NCBI GenBank assembly: GCA_024233135.1
Contig: JACKPZ010000006.1
Span: 155,209 to 219,208, forward strand
Direction of reading: 5' to 3'
DNA: 64,000 bases
DNA from: Akkermansiaceae bacterium
GTDB lineage: Bacteria; Verrucomicrobiota; Verrucomicrobiia; Verrucomicrobiales; Akkermansiaceae
Below, piece after piece: positions 43,434 through 52,866 of the stretch. Below the pieces are notes generated by a model. It was not told the DNA's origin. It saw nothing but the letters and a program-made list of their open reading frames with translations, and made no database searches. The translations under genes were made by a program, and so were the position numbers. Within the stretch, counting starts at the first letter, position 1. Each line of letters begins with the position of its first letter.

Positions 43434-44615
43434 TCAGGCCACTCCGGCTTCGTCGCGGATGTCCGCTTGCTCGACGAGTTCGAGCTCGGGCAGGGCCTCG
43501 CGGAAATCGCTGGTGATCCTGCCCGCGCCGCCACAGGAGCCCCGGACGATGGTTTGCAGGCGGGCCGGTGCCATCGACTGCTCGGTGGTACCGCGGCCCA
43601 TGGCGAGCGCCGACTTGAGCAGCCAACGACCGATGTAGAGGAAATCCTGCCGGACCGTGGTCAACGCGGGGTCGCAGTGAAGGCAGACCTCCGTGTCATT
43701 GTAGCCGGCGATGGCGAAGTCCTCCGGAGCGCTGAGACCAAGCTTGTGCATCGAGGTCATGAAGCGGAACGCGTGATTGTCATCGTAGCTGACGACCGCC
43801 AGTTCGCCGCGGTATTTCACCCAGCGCTCGGCGAGGCGATCCATGGCCGCGGTGCTTTCATCGACGAATCCGCATGTGTTCTCCAGCCCTTCGGATGCCA
43901 TATAGTGGGAGTAGCCGCTCAGTTTCTGCTGCAACACGGTGTCGCCGGGCGAGTCGGGTCCGAGCAACGCGATGCGCTCGTGGCCGAGCAGGCGGAAGTA
44001 GCGGCACAAGGCGCGGGTGACCCGGATGGAGGAAGTGCCATAGATGCTCGGATGCTCGAAACACCTGTCCTCCAGGCCTTGGACCGGCATCGGGAGGCTC
44101 ACCGGAACCGGCAGCGATTCAACGAAGGCCCCGAGTTCGCGGGCGCTCTCGATTGGAAACCACGGAAGCGTGAGGACCGAGCAGCCTTCCGAGACGAGTT
44201 GCTTCGCCTGTTCCACCCCTTTTGGATCGAATCCTTGGATCCATGAGGTCCGGAGTTCGAGATTCTCTTCCGACGCGACCTCGGCGAGGGCATGCAGAAC
44301 CTTGTGCGAGTAGTCGTTGCCGCGCTGGTACACCAGCACGCCGACACGGTTCTCACGCTGCGCGACCACCGGGGCGGAAGAAACGGGGGAGGTCCCCATG
44401 ACGAAGGTTCCTGAGCCGACACGCCGCTGGATCAATCCCTCGTCGGTGAGATTCTTCAAGGCGCGGCGGACCGTCAGGAAGTTGCAACTATAGTTTTCCG
44501 CCAAGCTCCGCTCCGACAGGAGTTTCGAGCCCGGGGGCAGCGTGGCGATCAGCTCACGGAGTTCATTCTCAATCCGTTTGAATTTGAGCTGATGAGTAAT
44601 GGGTTTTGAGGCCAA
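43434..44615 (-). CDS. GntR-HTH / LacI-type sensor hybrid transcriptional regulator (AraR-like layout)
   Basis: The 393-residue protein has an N-terminal GntR-type winged helix: FKRIENELRELIATLPPGSKLLSERSLAENY, then TVRRALKNLTDEGLIQRRVGSGTFV. A periplasmic-binding-protein-like sensor domain follows (RVGVLVYQRGN, LCRYFRLLGHERIALLGPDSPGD, PEDFAIAGYNDTEVCLHCDPALTTVRQDF). This two-domain plan is that of AraR-type repressors, which release DNA when a sugar binds. It probably controls the transporter operon next to it. No ATG fits: the conserved part starts at a TTG (44615, LASKPITHQL), so the start is uncertain. A TATAGC -10-like sequence lies about 45 bases upstream. Confidence 0.85.
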   Translation of the reverse strand: MASKPITHQLKFKRIENELRELIATLPPGSKLLSERSLAENYSCNFLTVRRALKNLTDEGLIQRRVGSGTFVMGTSPVSSAPVVAQRENRVGVLVYQRGNDYSHKVLHALAEVASEENLELRTSWIQGFDPKGVEQAKQLVSEGCSVLTLPWFPIESARELGAFVESLPVPVSLPMPVQGLEDRCFEHPSIYGTSSIRVTRALCRYFRLLGHERIALLGPDSPGDTVLQQKLSGYSHYMASEGLENTCGFVDESTAAMDRLAERWVKYRGELAVVSYDDNHAFRFMTSMHKLGLSAPEDFAIAGYNDTEVCLHCDPALTTVRQDFLYIGRWLLKSALAMGRGTTEQSMAPARLQTIVRGSCGGAGRITSDFREALPELELVEQADIRDEAGVA

Positions 44616-44736
44616 GGGTGGTGGGAGGACGGGTTGAGTGGCTGGTGTGAACGCGATGCTATAGCATTCGGCGCGCGAAGCAAGCAGCGATTCCTCATTC
44701 TCGTCGTCCGCTCGAACGAGACCGTCTCCGGCAATT

Positions 44737-46104
44737 TCACTCGATGCCGTCCGCTGTCTTTCGGGTGACAACGAGCACCCGGTCTCGCGGCAACCGGTGT
44801 TCCGGCCTCGCAGGTAGTGAAAGGAGTTCGCCCTCGATGGAGGCCAAACCGATTTTTTCACCTGTCGCCGGATTGTAGGCGGTGGCGGTCGCTTCGGCCG
44901 CACCATAGGAAAGAGGCTGGAAATTGAAGTGAATCGGATGGGAGCCCGGGTCCGGCAGGTAGGCGACGGCGAAGGAACCATCATCCGCAACCGCGGCGAT
45001 CGGGCGGCTGGACGCGACCCATGTTCCGGACAGAGGCGCATCGGACCGTCTCAGTCGGTTCCATTCCCAACCCTCCATCATGTGCTTCAGGACGCCCATT
45101 TGTGCGGCACCGGGAAGATCGAGGGCGTCCTGCCATGGAGTCCGGGCGTCCGTCTGGGCCTTTCGTTTGGCAAGGTCGTGAAACTGCCAGACGCTGTGGG
45201 TGCCGTAGACGTGGCCGCAAGCTCCTGCCAGAACGCTCCACCATGCCGCGCGGCGGACATCGAACTCGTCGAACCATTCGGTGGGTTTGCCATCTTTCAT
45301 CAGCCCACGCACCGGGTGGTCCTCGTAACATGGCTCCCCATCCAGGGTCGGCTTCCGGGACGGCAGGGACAGATTGCGGGAGTTCATGTCGTAGTTGGCG
45401 ATCGCCCGCTGTCCGTGACCGCTTTGCAACATATGGAAATCGAGCCACATCTCGTCCGGCCAAAAATCGGACGAGTTCGTGTGCCCGGGTGGATGGAACG
45501 TCATGAGGTGCCTGCCTCCGTCGCCGCGCTCCAAACCGGCGGCCATGGCGCGGATGATGGCACGTTGGCCTTCGGATTCGACCGGCCGGTCGCCGCCGAG
45601 GATCCAGATCACGGGTTTGTTCTCGTACCGTCTTCCAAGCCACTCGCCATAAACCGCGGCGTTTTCCGGCGTGAAGATGAGCGGCCCTTTGCCCCACTTC
45701 ATGTTCCACTTGTCGCCCCAGGTGGGTAGGATCGCCGTGTAGAGTCCGTTCGCCGCCGCTTGGTCGACGACCCAATCGACGTGACGGAAGTACGCGTCGC
45801 GCGGCTTGGTGGGATCGTTCTCTTCGAGAGGCATCTCCCCGTAGGCGTTGGGCTTGGAGAATTCATGTTCGGCGAGGGCGACGGCGAGGATGGTGTTGAA
45901 ACCTTTCGCCGCCCGGTTCTCCAGATACCGCTCCGTTTCCTCCCGGGTGAGCCGGTGGAACAGTTCCCACGCGGTGTCTCCTAACAGGAAGAACGGCTTG
46001 CCTTCGCTGGTGACGAGGTGGCGGTGGTCGTCCGCCACCTTGAGATCCGGCAGGGCGGCGCGGGCGGTCACGATGAAGGCAAGTCCGGCCAGAATCGTTT
46101 TCAT
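44737..46104 (-). CDS. Secreted GH140-like (DUF4038) glycoside hydrolase
   Basis: The 455-residue protein starts with a signal peptide (MKTILAGLAFIVTARA). Its TIM-barrel domain is of the DUF4038 type: VTSEGKPFFLLGDTAWELFHRLTREETERYL, GFNTILAVAL, PVIWILGGDRP and LDGEPCYEDHPV carry the conserved acidic residues. A C-terminal beta-domain follows (FAVAYLPDPGSHPIHFNFQPL). The founding enzyme of GH140 is an endo-apiosidase from rhamnogalacturonan II degradation, but the family is broad, so the substrate is open. It lies upstream of the regulator gene on the same strand. Confidence 0.8.
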   Translation of the reverse strand: MKTILAGLAFIVTARAALPDLKVADDHRHLVTSEGKPFFLLGDTAWELFHRLTREETERYLENRAAKGFNTILAVALAEHEFSKPNAYGEMPLEENDPTKPRDAYFRHVDWVVDQAAANGLYTAILPTWGDKWNMKWGKGPLIFTPENAAVYGEWLGRRYENKPVIWILGGDRPVESEGQRAIIRAMAAGLERGDGGRHLMTFHPPGHTNSSDFWPDEMWLDFHMLQSGHGQRAIANYDMNSRNLSLPSRKPTLDGEPCYEDHPVRGLMKDGKPTEWFDEFDVRRAAWWSVLAGACGHVYGTHSVWQFHDLAKRKAQTDARTPWQDALDLPGAAQMGVLKHMMEGWEWNRLRRSDAPLSGTWVASSRPIAAVADDGSFAVAYLPDPGSHPIHFNFQPLSYGAAEATATAYNPATGEKIGLASIEGELLSLPARPEHRLPRDRVLVVTRKTADGIE

Positions 46105-46173
46105 GGTGCGAGATGAAAGGCGGCTGGAGAAGTGGAGCAAGCGAGTCCGTTGTTCGTCCTCGCGAACGATTTC

Positions 46174-47202
46174 CTATGACGCGGGGGATCGGGATCCGGT
46201 GAGCTGGGGATGGTCCATCCGGTTATGGAAATCGTTCATGATGGCGGCCCGGTCGAAGTTTTCCCAAAGAACGATTTTGCGCGGGTTGTCCGGACGTTCG
46301 CTCCACTTCCCATCCTTGAGGATCGGAGCGGGGATCGAGCGGGGGGTGGCCCAGGCGGCGTTCCTGACGATGGCGACAGCGGCCATGTCGTAGAGCGATC
46401 GTGCGGGGGGCGAACCGTGGAGTTTGATGTTTTTGAAGAGGCTCACGGAGTAGTCTCCGAAGCAGGAGAACCGGTCGCCGTGTCGTCCGGTGACGGGGGG
46501 ATCGATCCTGGGACCTGTGCCGGGCATGGTCCGGTTGATCTCATCCAGGGTGGCGACGACGGCGGCGGTGCCGGAGGGTTTGCCGGACCGAACCAAGGCG
46601 ATTTCGAATCGAACGTTCGTATGGAGAATGAAATCGAGCGCGGCCTCGTCATCGTTCTGATTGTATTCGCCTGGTTCCGGGTAGTTGGAACCAAGCCAGA
46701 CGATGCGGACCCTGGAGGCGATGGAGGGATCCTTCGCCAGTGCCAGGGCGATGTTTGTCAGCTTGCCGATCGGGAGGAGAACCAATTGGCGATTCTCGGG
46801 TTCCCGGGCTTTCCGAAGGATGAAATCGACCGCTTCCGCCCCGTCGAAATCCGGGCGTTCCAGATCTCCCTTGATGCGGTTGAAGTCCCTGTCGGCGCCG
46901 GGAAGAACGGGGACCGTGTTCTCGCTGCCACAGAGGCGGACGACCCGCCTGGCTTCGGCCAGATGTTTGTCCAGCCCACCCCCGTTTCGGGTGCGGTTCA
47001 CGGTGACTCCCTCGATGTTGAACGTATCTCCGCTGAAAAGAAGATAGGCGATGGCATGCTGATCATCGAGTTCGTTGTTTGCGTCGGTGTCGAGAATCAC
47101 GCGGATCTTTTCCGGTTCCGCCCTGGCGTGGGAAATGACACATGGTGCCAGCAGCCCGAGGATGATCGCGGCGGAGGTGTGGAGAAGGGGTTTGTGACGC
47201 AC
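46174..47202 (-). CDS. Secreted nucleoside hydrolase-like protein
   Basis: The 342-residue protein has an N-terminal signal segment (LLHTSAAIILGLLAPCVISHARA). The calcium-binding motif of inosine-uridine nucleoside hydrolases follows as VILDTDANNELDDQHAIAY, then LPIGKLTNIALAL and FCFGDY-like elements. Such enzymes release the base from ribonucleosides, but divergent secreted members of large polysaccharide loci may act on other glycosides. Its place between a GH140-like gene and an esterase gene makes a sugar-related role possible. The GTG at 47202 is the best start because the frame above it overlaps the next gene. Confidence 0.75.
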   Translation of the reverse strand: MRHKPLLHTSAAIILGLLAPCVISHARAEPEKIRVILDTDANNELDDQHAIAYLLFSGDTFNIEGVTVNRTRNGGGLDKHLAEARRVVRLCGSENTVPVLPGADRDFNRIKGDLERPDFDGAEAVDFILRKAREPENRQLVLLPIGKLTNIALALAKDPSIASRVRIVWLGSNYPEPGEYNQNDDEAALDFILHTNVRFEIALVRSGKPSGTAAVVATLDEINRTMPGTGPRIDPPVTGRHGDRFSCFGDYSVSLFKNIKLHGSPPARSLYDMAAVAIVRNAAWATPRSIPAPILKDGKWSERPDNPRKIVLWENFDRAAIMNDFHNRMDHPQLTGSRSPAS

Positions 47203-47291
47203 TGCTGTCAGGTGGTGAAGGAGGCTTGTATTCCGTGGATCCGATGCGAACGACCGGAGCCGGCAGCTTATCCGGAGGGCGTGCTGGAGTT

Positions 47292-48068
47292 TCACGGGCT
47301 GCGCTTCTGTGCGTACAGCCACGGCAGCAGATCGGGCTCGGCGAACGCTTTGAACCACGAGTTGTGGGCGACGCCGGGATACTCGGAATATTTCGGCGAA
47401 CCGCCGGCCGCCCTGAGCGCCGCGACCATCGAGCGGGTGCGTGCGGCCGGGATCACGTTGTCCGCGTCGCCGTGGAAAGTCCAGATCGGGAGTTTTGCGA
47501 GAGATGGCGCGGTCGAGTTGTCGGCACCGCCGCAGATCGGCACGACCGCGGCGAACCATTCCGGATGGCGGGCGGCGAGGTCCCAACTGCCGAAGCCGCC
47601 CATCGAGAGGCCCATCAGATAGACGCGCGTGGTGTCGATCGGCAGGGTCTTCTCCAGTTCGGGAACCAATTCCATGACGAGGGACATCGGTTCGCTGGGT
47701 TTCTCCGGCTGGTCATGAGGTTCGGGCGCGCTCCAGTTCACCTCGACCCATCGTTTGCCGTTCGGGCATTGCGGAAACACGACGAAGGCCGGGTATTCCT
47801 CCCGGTTCTTCTTTTCGAGGAACAACTTCCCACCGTGGTAGGACTGGCGTTTGTTGTCGTCGCCACGTTCGCCGGCGCCGTGGAGGAAGAGGATCAGCGG
47901 GTAGCGGGTGCCCGGCTGGATCTCGGACGGAGCGAGGATGCGATAGGGCAGGGTCCCCGTGGTTCCGGCGAATGTCTTTTCGAGGTAACCCTCCGCGGCG
48001 AGGCAGGTGTGGATCATGAGCACGAAAGCGGCGGCAAGGCGGGGAAACAAGGCGGATTGAGGATTCAT
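47292..48068 (-). CDS. Secreted alpha/beta-hydrolase esterase
   Basis: The 258-residue protein has a signal peptide (ending HTCLAAEG) and the fold of PHB-depolymerase/feruloyl-esterase-like hydrolases. YPLILFLHGAGERGDDN is the oxyanion region, VYLMGLSMGGFGSWDLA holds the nucleophile Ser, and Asp in TFHGDADNVIP and His in YPGVAHNSWFKAF complete the triad. It probably removes acyl or phenolic groups from plant or microbial polysaccharides outside the cytoplasm. Its start overlaps the stop of the upstream gene by four bases (ATGA). Confidence 0.85.
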   Translation of the reverse strand: MNPQSALFPRLAAAFVLMIHTCLAAEGYLEKTFAGTTGTLPYRILAPSEIQPGTRYPLILFLHGAGERGDDNKRQSYHGGKLFLEKKNREEYPAFVVFPQCPNGKRWVEVNWSAPEPHDQPEKPSEPMSLVMELVPELEKTLPIDTTRVYLMGLSMGGFGSWDLAARHPEWFAAVVPICGGADNSTAPSLAKLPIWTFHGDADNVIPAARTRSMVAALRAAGGSPKYSEYPGVAHNSWFKAFAEPDLLPWLYAQKRSP

Positions 48069-48721
48069 CGGTCGGTGGCGGGTGTGAGGGGCGGAAGGAA
48101 TTCGTCGACGGTGCGAAACGCAGGACGCCCGCTCTCCGGGTGGACATAAAAGAACGCGTAGGAGCGCACCTTGCCATCGACCGGCCAGCGTGTGCTGCTC
48201 AGCGGTCGGTCGCCCTTGTCGCTCCGATAGTAGAACAGGACGTCGTAGAAGTTTTCCTTGCGGGCTCCGGCCGGCTTGAGGATTCCGCCGGAGGATGGTT
48301 GGAGCGCAAGCTTGGCTGAGCCAACCTTGCCAAAGACGAGGTTCGGGCTGTGGTTGTAGCAGTAGACCTCTCCGGCTTGGAAACGGTCGCGATCCGAAGG
48401 CAGCACGACCGGCTTGAAGCCACCTCTCACCGCGGGAACCAACAGCACGATGAACGAGTCGCCTCCGGCGGGCAGTTCGACGGTCGCCAGCGCCTTGTCC
48501 TTGAGAACCGTGCGGATCCGGAACGTCCGCTGCGGAGCGAACCTAGGTTCGGACAGGTGTTTGGTCGGCAGGTCGAATGCTTCCGATTGTTCCTCGCCGG
48601 ACACCATGCGGACGGCCCCGAGGTCCTGCGGGTAGCGCTCCGCGAGAAAGCGGACCTCGGTGGCGGCGCAGATCGGGAATGTCGCGAACAACAGGCCGGC
48701 GGTGAGCAGCGGGCGGATCAT
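48065..48721 (-). CDS. Secreted protein of unknown function, coupled to the Verru_Chthon protein A-like gene
   Basis: I do not recognise this 218-residue protein. It begins with a signal peptide (MIRPLLTAGLLFATFPICAA). Features are an all-beta pattern (RTFRIRTVLKDKALATVELPAGGDSFIVLLVPA), a conserved-looking VYCYNHSPNLVFGKVG and FYDVLFYYRSDKGDRPLSSTRWPV. It starts 10 bases after the pilin-like giant and its stop overlaps the esterase start. It probably belongs to the same transcript and may be a partner of the pilin-like protein at the cell surface. Confidence 0.65.
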   Translation of the reverse strand: MIRPLLTAGLLFATFPICAATEVRFLAERYPQDLGAVRMVSGEEQSEAFDLPTKHLSEPRFAPQRTFRIRTVLKDKALATVELPAGGDSFIVLLVPAVRGGFKPVVLPSDRDRFQAGEVYCYNHSPNLVFGKVGSAKLALQPSSGGILKPAGARKENFYDVLFYYRSDKGDRPLSSTRWPVDGKVRSYAFFYVHPESGRPAFRTVDEFLPPLTPATDR

Positions 48722-48731
48722 GACATGGGTT

Positions 48732-51700
48732 TCAGACTTCGTTTTCGGCAAGCCAGCGGAAGGACACGAGTTGATAGCGCCGTCCGAAACGTTGGTTGAC
48801 TGGTTTCAACCCACCGAGGGCGGTTTCCGGAGGATCGGACGGATCGAGGAAAACGGGCTGCCGGCGGACCTCCGCCTCGCACCATGCGCGTGCGATCACC
48901 CTGCCGCCTGCGTCCAGGCAGTCGCCGTAGGTGCGGATCACGAAGGTATCGGAACGGGCGGAAAGATACGGCGCGATCGGCGTGAGGATGTCCGCTTGTT
49001 TCACCACGCCGGGGATGCCGTAGGCGGCGGGTCCCTCCTCCGCTTGGGAGAAAGTGTAGCCACGGTCGGCTCCCTGGATGTCCGCCGACCTCGGCCCCGA
49101 GTTGTAGGCGTCGTTGATCGGGACATCCTCGCTGTCGAGCGCGCTTTGGATCGCACCGCAGCGGGCGAGCGCGGGGTCGTTGCCGGGACGCCGGTTGACG
49201 AAATCCGCGAGGCAGAGGAAGGGGCCGCGCTTTCGGACCTCGCGGACGATCGCTTCGGCGAGCGCCGTGATTTCGGCATCGTCCAGCACCCGCCGGCCGA
49301 CCCATTGCGGCTCGCTGAGGATGTCGGGAAGGTCGCCGCGCTCCGCGATTTCGTCCTCCGGGGAAACCAGCGACGGGACCGGCACCCCGTGGGTCGGATC
49401 GGTCGATTCGCTGCCGCTCGACCGGTCACGGGTGACTACCGGCTTGTCCTTCAGGCCGGACAGCACGCACTTCCATGCCTCGACGGAGGTCGAGTTGATG
49501 TTGAACAAGCCGTCGGCGAGCAGATGGGACGCCATCGCAAGGTGCGCGTCGTCCTTCGGACCCGATGTGTCGAACAGACCGGCGAGCACCTCGTCCGCGG
49601 TTTCGCCATGGAGGAAGGGACGGTAGCGGTTGTTCGGCAGCGGTCGCGTTCCCCCGAGGAAATCGCGGGCGACCTCCTCCTGCTCGCGGGGCTGGGAGAA
49701 CGTCGGTGCGGTTTGCGGGGCGACGCCGGAGAGGAACCAGGAATCCCATAGCGCTTGGTTGGCGAGGAACGAATGGTCCGCCAACGCGCGCGGACCGGTG
49801 AGTTGCGACGAGGTCCGATCCGCGGGAATCACCGGGCAGGCGGCCGAGTTGCCGATCGCATGGCTGATCTGGGGCAGCAGCGGCGGACTGTCCGGAGACG
49901 AGATCGGATGGAAGCCGTTGGCGAGCGCGTGCTGGAAGGCGGCGAGCGAAGCGGGTGGTTCGCGCGGGATCGTATGGGTGATGACAATGTTGCCGCCGCA
50001 TTCCGCGGTGGCGCCTCCGCCGAAATACGATTGCCCGGTCGCATTGACGGCGATGTTCCGGAAGTCATTGATCGCCTCGATCTTCACCTCGACAGGCAGC
50101 GTCTCGGCTTCCTGTGCGTCGAGCGACTGGATGTCGATCGAGAACGCCTTTGGATTGAGGCGGCTGAGGAAACGCCCCGGGCGCTCAGAATCCGCCTCGG
50201 TCTTGGTGTCGAAAGAGAAACGCATGAATGCCTCCTTGCGGCCGACAAGCTGCTCGAAGCTCAGCGGCCGGGTGCCGGATGCTTTGATCTTGTCGAAGAA
50301 ATCCAGGTGCTCCGCCGCGCGGATCCGCTCGGGCGGCATGCCGTGGATCTGGTCGATGGCGAGCCCGCCGATGTCGTAGGATTCGCTGCCGCTGACGCCT
50401 TTGTAGTAGAGTCCGTGCCCCGTCAGCAACCAGTCCTGGCTGCCGTAGGAGGTGATGGAATTCGGCTCGATTTCATAGGTGAACGTCTCGTTGCCCGCCG
50501 TTTCGATATACTTGCCGTCGACCGTCTTGACGTCAAAGGCGATCCCGCCGCCGAAGTTCCAGCCGGGTTCGGCGTTGATGTAGTTGAGCCCCGCCTTGTA
50601 GGAAGTGATCTCGGTATTGGCACCTTGGGAGAACATCAGGACCTCGCCGGGTTTCAGAACCACCGGCAGCGTCTTGCCGACCACCAGCGTCATGTACTGC
50701 CAGCCCTTGTCACTGCCGCCGAGAATCCGGCAGAGGCTCATCTTTTCATCACCGGACGGCCGTTTGATGGTGATGTCGTAGGGAAGTTGGCAGAATTTGA
50801 CCGAGTTGAACGCCGGGCTGAGAACCACCGGAACATCAAGCGGGTTCCACATTGTGACGATCGGGTCGGCCACGACCGCGAGGCGCTTGACGATCCTGCC
50901 GCTCACCTTCACCTCGCGGGCGTGGAATGACAACAACGTCCGGATCGAAACAAACGAAGGCTGCTTGTAGATGTACCCCGGATCCTTGAGCATGTCCGCG
51001 CGGAGTTCCGCGATCTGGAGGCGTGCGATGTCTGGAGCGATCGATCCACCGGTGGTGTAGGCGACCGAAGCTCCGGTTTCCAACTCCCGCCACAGGTTGT
51101 AGTAAACCCAGAGTTCGGACATGTTGATGCCCGCCTCGCCATCGATCATGTAGAGCGGTTCCTTCGGCGCCTTGGATGCCGGGCGCTCGAGATAGAGCGA
51201 CAGGTCCTTGCGGAATCCCCCGCTGCGGACGTCGGTGAGGAGACCGACCGAGCGGGCCGCGAGATCATGGAACAAGGGCTTCGGTGAATCCGAGGTCGAC
51301 GCCAGCAACTCCGCTTGTTTCCAACCGGTGAGGGTTGCGGTCCGGACGATCTTGTCGGGAAGATCCGCGAAGGGAACCTCTCCCGCAGCGGTAGCCGCCA
51401 CCTCCGCCGCATAGCGGGGCGCGGATTGGAGTGTCGCGCGGGTCGCCGCGAGGTCGGCCGTTTCGTCCGGATTCGGAGTGGCGACCGCGGCCTTGGTTCC
51501 CTGATCGGCGACCCACCATCCGTAGCGGCCTCCACCACTCGGCCCCGCGCAAGTCACCAGCGGCACTTCGACTCTTCCGTCCTCGAGGTCGTCGACACTG
51601 CCGTGGCCTACCAGTTCGATGATGGGATCGCTGCCTGGGGTGGTCGCGCCTTCCTTATCCTTCAGCTTGTCGTCTTCGCCGGAGACCAGCCAGCGGAGGA

Positions 51701-52079
51701 AATCAGGTTCCGGGCGGAGTTCTTCTTCGTCCGTCCAAGCCTGATAGACTCCGGTCCAGTGCTTTCGGGTCGGCAGGGCGGCGCTTTCCACTCCTTCCCC
51801 GCCTGCGGAAATCTGGTCGGCGGTCGTGGTGATCCGCTGGTCGGGACCGGTTTCCCTTTGCAACTCTCCGATCGCGAGCTGCAGCGCGAGCCGGGCGTTG
51901 GCGCGAGCGACGGAGGCCGCTTGGGCGGTGCCGCCGTTGCGCAGTGAAATGCTGGACAGCGACAACAAGCCGACGGCGAGAAGCAACAGCAGCGACATCA
52001 GCATCAACAGGGTGATCAGAGCGAATCCCCTTGGAGCCGACGCTCCGGAAAACCGGAGGATGTTGGTTCGCGGATGCAT
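48732..52079 (-). CDS. Verru_Chthon cassette protein A-like, PilX/GspK-type giant
   Basis: The 1115-residue protein has a prepilin-like N-terminus (PRGFALITLLMLMSLLLLLAVGLLSL) followed by ISLRNGGTAQAASVARANARLALQLAIGELQRETGPDQRI, as in PilX-type minor pilins. A very large exported region comes after it. The C-terminus ends NQRFGRRYQLVSFRWLAENEV, the signature end of Verru_Chthon cassette protein A. That cassette is known only from Verrucomicrobia, typically with three further pilin-like proteins (B, C and D). None of these is adjacent here, although a pseudopilin occurs at 32558. The function is unknown; pseudopilus assembly or surface display is a guess from the N-terminus. Confidence 0.82.
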   Translation of the reverse strand: MHPRTNILRFSGASAPRGFALITLLMLMSLLLLLAVGLLSLSSISLRNGGTAQAASVARANARLALQLAIGELQRETGPDQRITTTADQISAGGEGVESAALPTRKHWTGVYQAWTDEEELRPEPDFLRWLVSGEDDKLKDKEGATTPGSDPIIELVGHGSVDDLEDGRVEVPLVTCAGPSGGGRYGWWVADQGTKAAVATPNPDETADLAATRATLQSAPRYAAEVAATAAGEVPFADLPDKIVRTATLTGWKQAELLASTSDSPKPLFHDLAARSVGLLTDVRSGGFRKDLSLYLERPASKAPKEPLYMIDGEAGINMSELWVYYNLWRELETGASVAYTTGGSIAPDIARLQIAELRADMLKDPGYIYKQPSFVSIRTLLSFHAREVKVSGRIVKRLAVVADPIVTMWNPLDVPVVLSPAFNSVKFCQLPYDITIKRPSGDEKMSLCRILGGSDKGWQYMTLVVGKTLPVVLKPGEVLMFSQGANTEITSYKAGLNYINAEPGWNFGGGIAFDVKTVDGKYIETAGNETFTYEIEPNSITSYGSQDWLLTGHGLYYKGVSGSESYDIGGLAIDQIHGMPPERIRAAEHLDFFDKIKASGTRPLSFEQLVGRKEAFMRFSFDTKTEADSERPGRFLSRLNPKAFSIDIQSLDAQEAETLPVEVKIEAINDFRNIAVNATGQSYFGGGATAECGGNIVITHTIPREPPASLAAFQHALANGFHPISSPDSPPLLPQISHAIGNSAACPVIPADRTSSQLTGPRALADHSFLANQALWDSWFLSGVAPQTAPTFSQPREQEEVARDFLGGTRPLPNNRYRPFLHGETADEVLAGLFDTSGPKDDAHLAMASHLLADGLFNINSTSVEAWKCVLSGLKDKPVVTRDRSSGSESTDPTHGVPVPSLVSPEDEIAERGDLPDILSEPQWVGRRVLDDAEITALAEAIVREVRKRGPFLCLADFVNRRPGNDPALARCGAIQSALDSEDVPINDAYNSGPRSADIQGADRGYTFSQAEEGPAAYGIPGVVKQADILTPIAPYLSARSDTFVIRTYGDCLDAGGRVIARAWCEAEVRRQPVFLDPSDPPETALGGLKPVNQRFGRRYQLVSFRWLAENEV

Positions 52080-52086
52080 GGTGCGA

Positions 52087-52857
52087 TCAACGGAGCAGGG
52101 TGGGGAGTTCCGCCGGCAGCACGAAGCGGCGCTTCTGTTGCTGCAGGAAAACGATGATGCGGACGAACTCGGCGAACGCCGCCTCGTCCCAGCTGTTCGG
52201 GTGCCCCTGCAGCACGTAACAACGGGGCGCGTTGTCGCGCTGGGCCTCGTAGTCCTTCACGAAGGTGGTGAAGTCCGGATGATGCACCGGGTGCTCGATG
52301 TTGAGCGTGTCATCCATCCGGATCACGAATTTGCCGGCCGTTTGTTTCGCGTCTCCCTGGAGCCAGACGCGGATCGCGGGCTGTTCCGAGAGCACGGCGA
52401 CCGTGTTTCCATCGGTGGCGTTGAACGGCGCGCCAAACGTTTGATAGGTGATCCCGAGTTTCTTCTTCGCAAGGTCCGCGGCGCGTTGGAAATGATCGCG
52501 CTGGTGCTCGATCGGGGTGCCCTTGAATTCGCAGAGGGTCTTGCCATCCTCGTCCCAGCGGCGGTGGTCGTAGCCGTGGTGCCAGAACTCGAACAAACCG
52601 GTGGCCTGCAGCCGCTTGATCTCGGCGAGATACGCGGGTTTGTCGCCTTCCAGCGAGTTGTTGATGATGCCGATCGATGTCTTGATCCGCTCTGACTCGA
52701 CGTAATGGATCAGACGCGCCCAGCGGTCCGGCACCTTGTCGCCGGTGGCGTTCAGATCGTCGAGTTTGAGGACCACCAGAAGGTCGTCGGCACGGGCGGG
52801 AGCGAAGAGGACGAGGGTGCTCATCACCAAGGACAGGATGTTGCGCAGTGGATTCAC
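52087..52857 (-). CDS. Secreted polysaccharide deacetylase-like (CE4/NodB fold) protein
   Basis: The 256-residue protein has a signal peptide (LSLVMSTLVLFAPARADD). The NodB-like beginning LLVVLKLDDLNATG carries paired aspartates; EFWHHGYDHR gives His ligands and VLQGHPNSWDEAAFAEF lies near the end. The layout is that of divergent CE4 or DUF2334 proteins, metal-dependent enzymes that deacetylate polysaccharides. It begins 9 bases after the first GH5 gene and precedes the pilin-like giant. Extracellular removal of acetyl groups from the polymer before GH5 attack is plausible. Confidence 0.78.
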   Translation of the reverse strand: MNPLRNILSLVMSTLVLFAPARADDLLVVLKLDDLNATGDKVPDRWARLIHYVESERIKTSIGIINNSLEGDKPAYLAEIKRLQATGLFEFWHHGYDHRRWDEDGKTLCEFKGTPIEHQRDHFQRAADLAKKKLGITYQTFGAPFNATDGNTVAVLSEQPAIRVWLQGDAKQTAGKFVIRMDDTLNIEHPVHHPDFTTFVKDYEAQRDNAPRCYVLQGHPNSWDEAAFAEFVRIIVFLQQQKRRFVLPAELPTLLR

Positions 52858-52866
52858 GGCGGAGGA

